Made by a program: the position numbers and the translations under genes. The notes beneath the pieces were generated by a model, which searched no databases, was not told where the DNA came from, and was given only the letters and a program-made list of their open reading frames with translations. Source: Acidimicrobiia bacterium (GTDB lineage Bacteria; Actinomycetota; Acidimicrobiia; Spongiisociales; ZC4RG35). Taken from it: DNA of 57,909 nt. The stretch is from the NCBI GenBank assembly GCA_026002975.1, contig BPGJ01000005.1, positions 138,693 to 196,601 on the forward strand, given 5' to 3'. Each line of letters begins with the position of its first letter. Positions within the stretch are counted from its first letter, which is position 1. Positions 36,926 to 45,340 of the stretch are shown here, in pieces.

Positions 36926-37530
36926 GGCACCACCTCGACCGAGCCGATACCTACGTCGATCTCGAGTGTCAGGGTCGGGTCGCCGTCCCCGAGGGTCTCC
37001 CTCACTTCCAGGCCGGCGCCCTCCCGGACGGTGTTTCCCACCGCAGCCCTGCCGACACCCACCCGGGCCAACACCCTGGTGGTTGCCTGGGGAGGGACCC
37101 TGACGGTGACCGACCCGATGCCGACCTCTAGGCGGGTGGTCCTGTTTCCGCTCAGGGAGACCCGGGAGAGGTCCAGGGTGAGGTCGCCGACACCCAGTTC
37201 GTAGGCGGGTTCCAGATCCGTCTCCGATTCCGGCGCCAACGTCCGATCCGATACCCCGGTCACCGAGGTCACCACGGTGTGGACCTGGACCAGACCGAGG
37301 GAGAGCAAACCGAGGACGACGGCCACCGCTACCAGGCTTCCGTCGAGACGACCCCGGAACCCCGTCCACGCGATGGCCAGTCCGACTACGACCAGAGCGA
37401 TCGACACGACCACTCCGAACCTGACGTCGAACAAGCCGAGGGCGTGACCGAGCCAGAGGAGACCGGCCCCCACCAGGGACCATCCCAGCACGACCCGGGT
37501 CGACGATCGATCGTCCACGGTAGGGGTCAC
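36922..37530 (-). CDS. LiaF-like membrane protein with C-terminal beta domain
   Basis: The 202-residue protein has about four hydrophobic helices (residues 12-100). A soluble C-terminal domain follows, built of repeated strands (ELGVGDLTLDLSRVSLSGNRTTRLEVGIGSVTVRVPP and TLEIDVGIGSVEVV). This is the pattern of LiaF-type cell-wall stress response proteins. In Bacillus, LiaF restrains a sensor kinase for envelope stress. I chose GTG 37528-37530, which overlaps the pspC stop as GTGA. No liaRS pair is adjacent, so a signalling role is only inferred. Confidence 0.8.
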   Translation of the reverse strand: MTPTVDDRSSTRVVLGWSLVGAGLLWLGHALGLFDVRFGVVVSIALVVVGLAIAWTGFRGRLDGSLVAVAVVLGLLSLGLVQVHTVVTSVTGVSDRTLAPESETDLEPAYELGVGDLTLDLSRVSLSGNRTTRLEVGIGSVTVRVPPQATTRVLARVGVGRAAVGNTVREGAGLEVRETLGDGDPTLTLEIDVGIGSVEVVP

Positions 37531-37940
37531 CGGGGTCCCTTCCCTAGTGCCAGCACCAAGCCGATAGCTATCAGGGCTGCCGGCCACAGGAGGTCGCCGA
37601 GACCGGGAGCCAGACGATCGGCGAGGACCAAGGCTCCTACCCCCACCATCACCCACCCCACCGTTCGCCGAAGCGCCGGGTTGGGTACGGTGTCCCGTTC
37701 GTTACCGGTGGTGGAGTCTTCTTCCGGCATCACCAGCCACAACACGATATATGCGAGCAGCCCGACCCCTTGTATGAACGCCGCGGCCAGGAAAGCGACC
37801 CGGATGAGGATGGGATCTACCCCGAGGGAGCGGGCCAGGCCGCCGCACACCCCGGCGATCACCCGGTCGGATCTGCTTCTGGTCGGTTTCGGGGAGCCGA
37901 CGATGGAGGAGGGGCCGGCGTCTTCCTCGGGTCGGTCCAT
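37527..37940 (-). CDS. PspC domain membrane protein
   Basis: The 137-residue product has a PspC domain (KPTRSRSDRVIAGVCGGLARSLGVDPILIRVAFLAAAFIQGVGLLAYIVLWLVMPEE, about residues 18-72). A second membrane hairpin follows (VGWVMVGVGALVLADRL; LLWPAALIAIGLVLALG). PspC senses or counters membrane stress. It begins a tightly overlapped set with the LiaF-like and small TM genes, 11 bases downstream of the beta-propeller-like gene. The ATG is at 37938-37940. Confidence 0.88.
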   Translation of the reverse strand: MDRPEEDAGPSSIVGSPKPTRSRSDRVIAGVCGGLARSLGVDPILIRVAFLAAAFIQGVGLLAYIVLWLVMPEEDSTTGNERDTVPNPALRRTVGWVMVGVGALVLADRLAPGLGDLLWPAALIAIGLVLALGKGPR

Positions 37941-37951
37941 CCCCGCCGAGT

Positions 37952-38797
37952 CTACGCGAGGGCCCGGACGGCGCCGGCCGTCCCGGCGGCCGACCAGGTC
38001 GCTCCCCGGTCGTCGGACATGTAGACGACCCGGCCGACGGCGGCCGCCATCCGGCCGTCTCGGACGGCCAGACAGTGGGTATCGACGTTGTCTTCCAGTC
38101 GGAGATCCTCCGAGATCCGCTTCGGGACGTGGTCGTCGACCAGGTAGACGGCGGAGCGGGCTCCTCCCGGCCCGGTGGAGACCGACACCACCGGGGTGTC
38201 GCCCAGCCAGGCCACCGCCCGACAGTATCGGGCATGGAGACCCTGGGCTATCTCCTCCCACGTCCGGAACCCGTCGTTCGAGAGGAACAAACCCCGGGCG
38301 GTGGCCGCCCCTACCGGACCGGCCACCGAGGCACACACCTGGTGGACGTCGGCTTCGATGTCCACCGTGGGGATCCAACCGCCGGGGCCTCTCCGGAGTA
38401 TCCCGCCGACGTGGACGTTGACCAGTATCTCCCCTTCGGCGGTTCGGGTGAGCGACCGCACGTCGGGTGGGCCGCCCCAAGGGGTGAACCAGGTGTCCCG
38501 GCCGGGAGCTTCGAGAAACGCCTCGTCTTCCATCCACCGGCCGTCGTGGAGTCGAAGCAGACGAGCTTCCGAGCACCCCACCCAGACGGTGTCCTCGGTG
38601 GGGAGGAGGCAGGTCGGGTCGTAGCCGTCGGGTATCCGCCCGACCGGCTGGTCGTCGACGACGACCGTACCGGAATCCTCGAGACAGAAGACCGAGTCGT
38701 CTGATCGAGCCAGATGTCGCAGCGGGCCCTCCCGTATCGGTTCGACACCCGCCGGGCTGACCACCTCCAGGCCCCAACTGGTGGCGGCCAGGATCAC
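37952..38797 (-). CDS. Beta-propeller-like protein of unknown function (BNR/sialidase-type repeats)
   Basis: The 281-residue protein has no signal peptide and shows repeated four-strand units with Ser/Asp-box-like turns (LFLSNDGFRTWEEIAQGL; VVYMSDDRGATWSAAGTAG). Such S-x-D-x-G-x-x-W boxes occur in sialidase and WD40/YVTN-like propellers. No catalytic residues can be assigned. Its ATG overlaps the stop of the quinone oxidoreductase gene (ATGA). Confidence 0.72.
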   Translation of the reverse strand: MILAATSWGLEVVSPAGVEPIREGPLRHLARSDDSVFCLEDSGTVVVDDQPVGRIPDGYDPTCLLPTEDTVWVGCSEARLLRLHDGRWMEDEAFLEAPGRDTWFTPWGGPPDVRSLTRTAEGEILVNVHVGGILRRGPGGWIPTVDIEADVHQVCASVAGPVGAATARGLFLSNDGFRTWEEIAQGLHARYCRAVAWLGDTPVVSVSTGPGGARSAVYLVDDHVPKRISEDLRLEDNVDTHCLAVRDGRMAAAVGRVVYMSDDRGATWSAAGTAGAVRALA

Positions 38798-39768
38798 GGC
38801 GTCAGCGCCAGCCGGCCGAGGACCCGACGCTCGGCCACCAGCCGAAGCGCCTGCGGGGCTTCGGAGAGGGGAAAGACCTCGGTGACGGGAGGTCGAAGCC
38901 CATGCTGATCCACCCAGGAGGCGAGCAGTTCGAGCTGCCGAGCCACCCGATCGGGTCGTCTCTCGGCGAAGGCCCCCCAGAAGACCCCCACCAGGGAAGC
39001 CGACTTGAGGAGCGGAAGGTTGGCGGGGACGCCGGGTATCTCACCGGCTGCGAAACCGACGACCAGAAGGCGCCCCTCCCAGGCGAGAGCCCGGAACGCC
39101 TGTTCGGTCGTCGCGCCTCCTACCGGGTCGAACACCACGTCGGCTCCTCGCCCGTCGGTGACCCTCCGGATCGCCTCCTTGAGATCCTCCCGGTCGTAGC
39201 GGATCACCGTCGAAGCTCCCATCCTGTGGGCGAACTCGGCTTTCTCTTCGGACGAAACCGCGGCCACCACCGTCGCATCCAGGATCCGACCGAGCTGCAC
39301 CGCGGCGGTGCCCACACCGCCGGACGCTCCCAGCACCACCAGCACCTCGCTGGGGCGGAGGGCAGCCCTGTCGACCAGCGCGTGGTAGGCGGTGCCGTAC
39401 GCGACCAGGAAGGTGGCCGCCTCGGTGTCGGAGAGGCCGGGAGGGGCGGGAAAGACGGAGCCCGCTTGGGCCTTCACCCTTTCGGCGTAACCGCCCCACC
39501 CGGTGAAGGCCACCACCCGGTCGCCCAGCCGCAGACCGTCGACTTCGACGCCGATCTCGGTGACCGTGCCACACACTTCGAAGCCGGGGGAGAAAGGCAG
39601 CGGAGGGCGGACCTGATAGAGCCCCTGGGTCATGAGTAGGTCGGCGAAGTTGACCCCCGCGGCCCGGACGTCGATCACCACCTCGCCCGGACCGGGGCTG
39701 GGATCGGGCGCGTCCGCCCAGCGGAGGTCCTCCAACCCACCCCGCTTCTCACACAGGATGGCCTTCAT
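38794..39768 (-). CDS. Zinc-independent quinone oxidoreductase (MDR family, NADPH-dependent)
   Basis: The 324-residue medium-chain reductase has a GroES-like N-terminal half (GEVVIDVRAAGVNFADLLMTQGLYQVRPPLPFSPGFEVCGTV) and an NAD(P)-binding half with VLGASGGVGTAAVQLGRILDATVVAAVSS and DVVFDPVGG. It lacks the Cys/His zinc ligands of alcohol dehydrogenases, as in QOR/crotonyl reductase-like proteins. Substrates are quinones or activated alkenes. The ATG is one base from the acyl-CoA dehydrogenase stop, so both are probably in one transcript. Confidence 0.9.
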   Translation of the reverse strand: MKAILCEKRGGLEDLRWADAPDPSPGPGEVVIDVRAAGVNFADLLMTQGLYQVRPPLPFSPGFEVCGTVTEIGVEVDGLRLGDRVVAFTGWGGYAERVKAQAGSVFPAPPGLSDTEAATFLVAYGTAYHALVDRAALRPSEVLVVLGASGGVGTAAVQLGRILDATVVAAVSSEEKAEFAHRMGASTVIRYDREDLKEAIRRVTDGRGADVVFDPVGGATTEQAFRALAWEGRLLVVGFAAGEIPGVPANLPLLKSASLVGVFWGAFAERRPDRVARQLELLASWVDQHGLRPPVTEVFPLSEAPQALRLVAERRVLGRLALTP

Positions 39769-39769
39769 G

Positions 39770-41404
39770 TCACTTCTCGGGAACCGCCCGCTGCGCAATG
39801 TGCGACATCGGGGCGTCAGGCGGAAGGGTGCCCAGGGTCGCTCCCCAATCGCCGTCGAGTCTCGTCCGGATCCAGGTGTCGGCTACCGCGGTGTCGTCGC
39901 CTTCCACCAGAAGGGCTGCCGCCCACACCCGGGCGAGGATCTCGGCCGACCTTCTGGCCTCGGCCTCGCCGCCTTCCGACACGAGGTCGGCTGCCAGGTT
40001 CACCGCCCGCCGTACACGGGCATCACCCGACCTGCGGAGCTCGTCGAGGAACACCTCGATGGCGTCGGGCTCCCGGTGGAGGACCCGGCCCAGGTCGAGG
40101 GCGATCACGTTGCCCGACCCCTCCCAGATCGAATTGAGAGGGGCTTCCCGGTAGAGGCGCGGCATGATCGACTCCTCGACGTAGCCGTTGCCGCCCAGGC
40201 ACTCCATCGCCTCCACCGTGACCGGGGGGCACCGCTTGGTAACCCAGTACTTGGCGACCGGTGTGGCGACCCGACGGAACGCCCTCTCGTGATCGTCGAT
40301 GGGTGCCCGGTCGAAGGCGGCTGCGAGGCGGAGCATCATCAGCTCGGCGGCTTCGGTCTCCAACTCCAGGTCGGCCAACACGTTCTGCATGAGTGGCTTG
40401 TCGATCAGCTTCGACCCGAACGCCGACCTGTGGGCTACATGCCATCCTGCCTGCGCCACCGCCTGCCGCATGATCGCGGCCGATCCGATCGCACAGTCGA
40501 GCCGGGTGCCGTTGACCATCTCGATGATGGTTCTGACGCCCCGACCTTCGTCGCCGATCAGCCAGCCGAAGGTGCCTTCCAGTTCGAGCTCGGCCGACGC
40601 GTTGGACCGGTTCCCCAGCTTGTCCTTGAGTCGCTGCAGGTGGATCCGGTTACGGGTCCCGTCGGGAGCGAATCGGGGAACCAGGAAACAGCTCAGCCCG
40701 CCCGGTGCTTGGGCCAGCATGAGGAAGGCGTCCGACATGGGGGCCGAGGTGAACCACTTGTGGCCGGTGAGCCGATACAGCGCGCCCGGGCCCGAGCCCT
40801 CCACCGGTTCGGCCCGGGTGGTGTTGGTGCTCACGTCCGACCCTCCCTGCTTCTCGGTCATGCCCATACCGACCAGGTTGCCGTCCTTCTGCCAGGCAGG
40901 GACGTCCCTGGGGTCGTACACCCGGGACACCACCCTGGGTTCCCAGGAAGAAGCGAGTTCCGGTTGGAAACGTAGCGACCACACCGACGCGCAGGTCATC
41001 GACAGCGGGCATCCGACACCGGCTTCCACCTGACTCAGCAGGAAGAACGCCACGGCTCTCGCCACGTGGCCGCCTTCTCCAGGAGGTCTCTCCCAGGGGA
41101 GCGAATGCAGTCCGTGCTCCACCCCGAGCCCCATCAAGGAGTGGTAGGCGGGATGGAATTCGACGACGTCGATCCGTTTGCCGAAACGGTCGTGGGTGCG
41201 GAGCTCCGGTGGGTGACGGTTCGCTTGGAAGCCCCACCGGTACACCTCGGCCGACCCGACCCGTTCGCCCAGAACGATCAGTTCGTCGTGGGCCCATTTG
41301 GCCCCGTACCGGGCGGTCGCCTCCGGAACCACCGGGTTGCTCCGGTAGGGGTTCCAATCCTCCAGTGGGGGAGGCTGATTGAACACCTGATGGGTGGGGT
41401 CCAT
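39770..41404 (-). CDS. Acyl-CoA dehydrogenase family protein, AidB-like
   Basis: The 544-residue flavoprotein has GMGMTEKQGGSDVSTNTTRA (FAD-binding middle domain), LTGHKWFTSAPMSDAFLMLAQ, NGTRLDCAIGSAAIMRQAV, MECLGGNGYVEESIMPRLYREAPLNSIWEGSGNVIALDL. This is the AidB subgroup layout with a long C-terminal helical part. AidB is tied to the adaptive response to alkylation in E. coli, while others act on acyl-CoA. I used ATG 41402-41404 rather than the upstream alternative four codons earlier. It lies in a minus-strand redox run. Confidence 0.9.
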   Translation of the reverse strand: MDPTHQVFNQPPPLEDWNPYRSNPVVPEATARYGAKWAHDELIVLGERVGSAEVYRWGFQANRHPPELRTHDRFGKRIDVVEFHPAYHSLMGLGVEHGLHSLPWERPPGEGGHVARAVAFFLLSQVEAGVGCPLSMTCASVWSLRFQPELASSWEPRVVSRVYDPRDVPAWQKDGNLVGMGMTEKQGGSDVSTNTTRAEPVEGSGPGALYRLTGHKWFTSAPMSDAFLMLAQAPGGLSCFLVPRFAPDGTRNRIHLQRLKDKLGNRSNASAELELEGTFGWLIGDEGRGVRTIIEMVNGTRLDCAIGSAAIMRQAVAQAGWHVAHRSAFGSKLIDKPLMQNVLADLELETEAAELMMLRLAAAFDRAPIDDHERAFRRVATPVAKYWVTKRCPPVTVEAMECLGGNGYVEESIMPRLYREAPLNSIWEGSGNVIALDLGRVLHREPDAIEVFLDELRRSGDARVRRAVNLAADLVSEGGEAEARRSAEILARVWAAALLVEGDDTAVADTWIRTRLDGDWGATLGTLPPDAPMSHIAQRAVPEK

Positions 41405-41452
41405 GACCGACCCCAAGCCTAACCGGTGGTCGTCTCGGGGTTGGGAGGAGAT

Positions 41453-42691
41453 TCAACGTTCGGACGGGATGATGAGTCTGGCTGCCCGGTCACCGACCAG
41501 GTAGTCGCCTGCCCAGGAGATCATCGCCGCCAGACGGTTCCGGAAGCCGACCAGTTTGAGGAGGTGGAGTCCCAACCAGATGGTCCAGGCCAGGAACCCC
41601 CGGAGTCGTATCCGCCCGAACAGGTCGACCACCGCGGCATTGCGACCGATCACCGCCATCTGACCCAGGTCCCGATAGCGGTACGGCACGGTGGGTAGAC
41701 CCTGCAGGGTCCTCATCACGTTCTCCGCCACCCGGCTGCCCTGCTGCTGGGCGTTGGGAGCCACCATGGGTGCGTCCACCCCTACGGGAAGGGCAGCGTC
41801 TCCCACCACCCACACCCCCTCGGCGCCCACCACCGATAGGTCCGGTCTCACCTCGACTCGACCTCCCCGCCCGGTGGGAAGCCCCCAGACGGCCAGGTCT
41901 GGTGGTCCTCCCACGCCTGCGGTCCAAACCACCGTGGAAGCCTCGACCGTCCCGCCGGTCTCCAGGCGGGCACCGTGCTCGGACACCTCCGCCACCGGGG
42001 AGTCGACGCGGACTTCGACCCCCATGCGTCGCAGCCGAGTGAGGGCGTAGCTCCTGAGTCGAGGCGGGTAGGTCGGTAGGAGATCTCCGCCCGCTTCGAG
42101 GAGGATCACCCGGGCGTCGTCCAGGCCCGGTATGTCGCCGCCCAGCGGCCCCCTGATCAGCTCCGCCAGGGCTCCGGCCAGCTCCACTCCGGTAGGACCC
42201 CCGCCGACCACCACCACCGTCCGATCCGCCGTTCGCCGGGCTACGTTCCAGGTGGAGCGTTCGAAGCACCGCAGGATGTGGTTGCGGAGGGCTACGGCCT
42301 GGTCGAGGGTGCGCAACGGCCAGGCGTGTTCCTCGGCTCCCGGGATCCCGAACCAGTTGGTCACCGAACCGACCGCCAGGATCAGATGGTCGTACGGCAT
42401 CCAGTTTCCGTCGACGTCGATCCGCCGTCCGCCGGGGTCGACCCGGCGAACCGTCCCCATCCGGAAGTCGACGTTGCCCATTCTGCGGACGATGGCGCGG
42501 ATCGGGTAGGCGACGTCGCCTGGTTGGAGCTCCGCCGCCGCCACTTGGTACAGCAGGGGAAAGAAGGTGTGATGGTTGTGACGATCGATCAGCGTCACGT
42601 CGACCGGATGCGGGGCGAGAGCCTTGGCGGCGGACAGCCCTGCGAACCCGGCGCCCACCACCACCACCCGGGGCCTCCTCTCACCCGTCAT
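41453..42691 (-). CDS. ndh: Type II NADH dehydrogenase (NDH-2)
   Basis: The 412-residue flavoprotein has two Rossmann motifs: VVVVGAGFAGLSAAKALA near residue 9 and VVVVGGGPTGVELAGALAELIR near residue 160. It also has FFPLLYQVAAAELQPGDVAYPIR, GDAALPV, PNAQQQGSRVAENV and a C-terminal amphipathic/hydrophobic segment (LAWTIWLGLHLLKLVGFRNRLAAMISW) that attaches it to the membrane. It oxidises NADH and reduces quinone without proton pumping. It overlaps the upstream CREST gene by 11 bases. Confidence 0.93.
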   Translation of the reverse strand: MTGERRPRVVVVGAGFAGLSAAKALAPHPVDVTLIDRHNHHTFFPLLYQVAAAELQPGDVAYPIRAIVRRMGNVDFRMGTVRRVDPGGRRIDVDGNWMPYDHLILAVGSVTNWFGIPGAEEHAWPLRTLDQAVALRNHILRCFERSTWNVARRTADRTVVVVGGGPTGVELAGALAELIRGPLGGDIPGLDDARVILLEAGGDLLPTYPPRLRSYALTRLRRMGVEVRVDSPVAEVSEHGARLETGGTVEASTVVWTAGVGGPPDLAVWGLPTGRGGRVEVRPDLSVVGAEGVWVVGDAALPVGVDAPMVAPNAQQQGSRVAENVMRTLQGLPTVPYRYRDLGQMAVIGRNAAVVDLFGRIRLRGFLAWTIWLGLHLLKLVGFRNRLAAMISWAGDYLVGDRAARLIIPSER

Positions 42692-43262
42692 CGGTCCTCC
42701 AGGGTGCTGCCCCGAATCGGGCGAGGGCGAGCGCCGCGAGGACGTGCCAGGCGGCGTGGCCCTGGAGCAGGGAGTCGGGACGGCAGAGCGGACCGCCGGT
42801 CCGGGAGAGGTTGCCGATCAGGGTGGCGAGGCCCGCGATCGCGGCGGCTCGTCGGAAAGCCGGGTCCGAGCGATGGTTCCGGAAGACCCGATGAAAGGCC
42901 CACCCCGCCAACAGGATGGAGAGGGGCTTCCGTGAGGAGGGAGCCCGGGCGAAGAGCCAGCCCACCGTCCCGTGGATGGCCCAACGAATCCACCCGGGTG
43001 GGCGGGCGAGGGCGGTGAGCAGCCACGCGATCGAGGCGTCGTGGAACCAGTGGGCGAACCGTCCCCCGGGGCCGTGGGCCAGGAAGGACGACACCCCCAC
43101 CGACATGGTGGTCACGGCCAGTTCGGTCCGTCCGGGTCCGGCGCGGAGCACCGCCCAACCCGCGGGCAGGAAAGCGAGGCTGCTCAGAGCGTTGACGGGC
43201 TGCCGCAAGAACCCGGCGCGGAAACGCTCACAGTCGGAAGACCCGAAGACCTCGGCCATCAT
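42681..43262 (-). CDS. Ceramidase-like CREST superfamily membrane hydrolase
   Basis: The 193-residue protein has about six or seven hydrophobic helices. Near the N-terminus is EXXXXXXRQPVNALSSLAFLPAG, in the middle FLAHGPGGRFAHWFHDASIAWL, and at the C-terminus GHAAWHVLAALAL. The spaced Ser, Asp and His residues match the metal-dependent CREST family (alkaline ceramidases, adiponectin receptors, Per1). The substrate is unknown, since bacteria of this group rarely make sphingolipids. Its start is only six bases from the divergent aat start. Confidence 0.75.
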   Translation of the reverse strand: MMAEVFGSSDCERFRAGFLRQPVNALSSLAFLPAGWAVLRAGPGRTELAVTTMSVGVSSFLAHGPGGRFAHWFHDASIAWLLTALARPPGWIRWAIHGTVGWLFARAPSSRKPLSILLAGWAFHRVFRNHRSDPAFRRAAAIAGLATLIGNLSRTGGPLCRPDSLLQGHAAWHVLAALALARFGAAPWRTDDG

Positions 43263-43268
43263 CCGATA

Positions 43269-43976
43269 GTGTGCCGCTTGACGCAGTTGGCCGCACCTCC
43301 CCGGGAACCACCTCCCAGCATATGGGAGCTACCCGATCCGGCGGGGCCGGACGACCTGATCGCGGTCGGCGGCGACCTCGAACCCGGAACCATCCTGGAG
43401 GGCTACCGGAAGGGGCTCTTCCCGATGCACCTCGAGGATGGACGACTGGGATGGTGGTCCCCGGTCCGACGGGGGGTCATCCCGGTCGCCGAGTTCCGAC
43501 CCTCCCGGTCCCTCCGAAAGTCGGCTCGCCGCTACAGAACTACGGTGGACCGGGCCCTCGACGAGGTGATCGCAGGATGCGCCGACCCTTCCCGCCCCCA
43601 CGGTTGGATCACACCGGAGATCCGCCATGCGTATGTGGAGCTGGGTCGGCTGGGCTGGGTGCACTCGGTGGAGACCTGGTCGGAGGACGGGGAGCTGGTG
43701 GGCGGTCTGTACGGCGTATCCATCGGTCGGATGTTCTGCGGCGAATCCATGTTCCACCGAAGCCGCGACGCCTCCAAGGTGGCGTTGTGGGCGTTGGTGA
43801 GGCTCCTCCACCGGGCGGGCGTCCCGTACATAGACGTGCAGTGGGTGACCCCCCATCTCCGGTCCCTGGGGGCGGTCGAGATCGGCCGGGAGCGATACCT
43901 GGACCTCCTGGCAAAAGCACTGCGAGGTGAACCCGCCATCTGGTGGGACGACACGGGCACCGACGCCGCCACCTAG
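43269..43976 (+). CDS. aat: Leucyl/phenylalanyl-tRNA--protein transferase
   Basis: The ~235-residue enzyme adds Leu or Phe to N-terminal Arg or Lys of proteins, marking them for ClpAP(S). It shows WELPDPAGPDDLIAVGGDLEPGTILEGYRKGLFP, GWWSPVRRGVIP, GWITPEIRHAYVELGRLGWVHSVETW, GGLYGVSIGRMFCGESMFHRSRDASKVAL and QWVTPHLRSLGAVEI, all Aat signatures. The start is uncertain: GTG 43269, TTG 43278 or TTG 43287 are possible. The USP gene follows seven bases after the stop. Confidence 0.92.
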   Translation: MCRLTQLAAPPREPPPSIWELPDPAGPDDLIAVGGDLEPGTILEGYRKGLFPMHLEDGRLGWWSPVRRGVIPVAEFRPSRSLRKSARRYRTTVDRALDEVIAGCADPSRPHGWITPEIRHAYVELGRLGWVHSVETWSEDGELVGGLYGVSIGRMFCGESMFHRSRDASKVALWALVRLLHRAGVPYIDVQWVTPHLRSLGAVEIGRERYLDLLAKALRGEPAIWWDDTGTDAAT

Positions 43977-43983
43977 AGTCCCC

Positions 43984-44854
43984 GTGACGGCGGAGGAGGA
44001 AGCGCTGGCGCGGGTGGTCGCGGCGATCGACGTCACCCATCAGGCGAGGAGGGTCGCGGAGAGGGCTCGTCTCCTGGCCGAGGTCCTCGACGCCGGGCTG
44101 ACCCTGCTCCACGTAACCGAGACCTGGCCTGAGGCCCTGGTCGACCCCGACGTGGCTGCCCTGCTTCGCAGCCACGAACGAGGACCTGGCGGCCGACACG
44201 GCCGAATGGGTGCGTGGACGCACCACCCGGCCCGTCACCATGCTGGGCAGGAAGGGGAACCCCGCCTGGGAGATCGTCAAGGAGGGCAAGACCGCCGACC
44301 TGGTCGTGGTCGGTTCGTCCAGTGTGGACAGCACCCGGGTCGGGCCGGTGACCCGCCGGGTGGCAGAGATGGCCCGCAGCGACGTGGTGGTGGTGAAGCG
44401 GCACCCACGGGCCGACTATCGCCGGGTGTTGATAACCGTGGACCTGTCGCCTGCCTCCTCCTGGGCGGTCGAGCTGGCCCAGCGGCTGGCGCCCCGCGCC
44501 GAGAAGACCCTGCTGTTCGTCCTGCCCACCCGGTCCGACCTGATGATGGCCTCCGCCGGCATGTTCCCGGAGGAGATCGAGCTGGATCGGAAACGACGTA
44601 TCGCCGCAGCCAAACAACGGCTGGAGGAGTTCGCCCCCGGGGTCGACGCCCGGAGGGTCGTCGGGGACGGACCCGTCTTGGAGGTCGTCGCCGAGACGGC
44701 CCGCAAGCGGTCGACCGACCTGGTGGTGGCCGCCAGCCGAGGCGCCGGAGCGACCCGTATGGTGCTCCTCGGTTCGGTCGCCGAAGGGCTGTTGGAGGCG
44801 GTGCCCTCCGACGTGGCCCTGGCCAGGGTGTCGGCCACTTTCCGGCGCCCGTAG
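43984..44854 (+). CDS. Tandem universal stress protein, one frameshift
   Basis: The corrected product of about 289 residues has two UspA-like domains. The first runs VVAAIDVTHQARRVAERARLLAEVLDAGLTLLHV to VVVGSSSVDSTRVGPVTRRVAEMARSDVVVVK. The second runs YRRVLITVDLSPASSWAVELAQRLA to VVAASRGAGATRMVLLGSVAEGLLEAVPSDVALARV. A single-base gain near 44175-44177 breaks the frame after ALLRSH; correction gives NEDLAADTAEWVRGRTTRPV. The GXGGXXXGSVXXXLL ATP-site pattern is partial. It lies between aat and tRNA-Met. Confidence 0.85.
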
Positions 44855-44865
44855 AATCGGGTCGA

Positions 44866-44939
44866 GGGCCGGTAGCTCAATCGGTCAGAGCGGCGGGCTC
44901 ATAACCCGCTGGTTGCAGGTTCGAGCCCTGCCCGGCCCA
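44866..44939 (+). tRNA. tRNA-Met (CAT)
   Basis: A 74-base cloverleaf: acceptor GGGCCGG pairs with CCGGCCC, the D arm is GCTCAATCGGTCAGAGC, the anticodon arm GCGGG-CTCATAA-CCCGC has CAT at 44900-44902, and the T arm is GCAGG-TTCGAGC-CCTGC. CCA is not encoded. The three G:C pairs next to the anticodon loop are an initiator trait, but G1:C72 is paired, an elongator trait. A tRNA-Ile (lysidine) identity also cannot be excluded. Confidence 0.95.
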
Positions 44940-44983
44940 CCCGGCGACGGAGACCCTCTTTCTTCCATCTAACGTTGCGCCCC

Positions 44984-45340
44984 ATGCGCAACCGGGTCGT
45001 AGCCGCCCTCGGCGTGGGCCTCGCCGGAGGTCTGCTGTCGGGCTTCTTCGGGGTGGGAGGCGGCATCGTCATGGTGCCGCTGATCCTGTGGGTTCTCAGA
45101 GCCGACCAGCACCAGGCTCACGCCACCTCGCTGGCTGCGATCTTCCTGATCGCGGCGTCGGGAGCTGCCGGATATGCGGCGGCGGGAGAGGTGGATCCGG
45201 GTACCGGGCTCGCTCTCGGCGCAGGGGCGGTGGTCGGGGCGATCGTAGGGGCCCGGACCATGAACCGAATGTCGGTGCCGGCCCTCCAGCTGGCATTCGC
45301 GGTCGCGCTGATCGTCGCCGGGATCAGGATGGTGGTGTGA
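44984..45340 (+). CDS. TauE/SafE-family half-size permease, first partner
   Basis: The 118-residue protein has about four TM helices and the family signature FFGVGGGIVMVPLIL near residue 22. Full TauE/SafE transporters (about 250 residues, eight helices) contain this repeat twice and move sulfite, sulfoacetate or other organic anions. Here the first half is its own gene and ends in TGATG overlap with the second. The two probably form a heteromeric transporter. The substrate is not deducible. I used ATG 44984. Confidence 0.82.
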   Translation: MRNRVVAALGVGLAGGLLSGFFGVGGGIVMVPLILWVLRADQHQAHATSLAAIFLIAASGAAGYAAAGEVDPGTGLALGAGAVVGAIVGARTMNRMSVPALQLAFAVALIVAGIRMVV

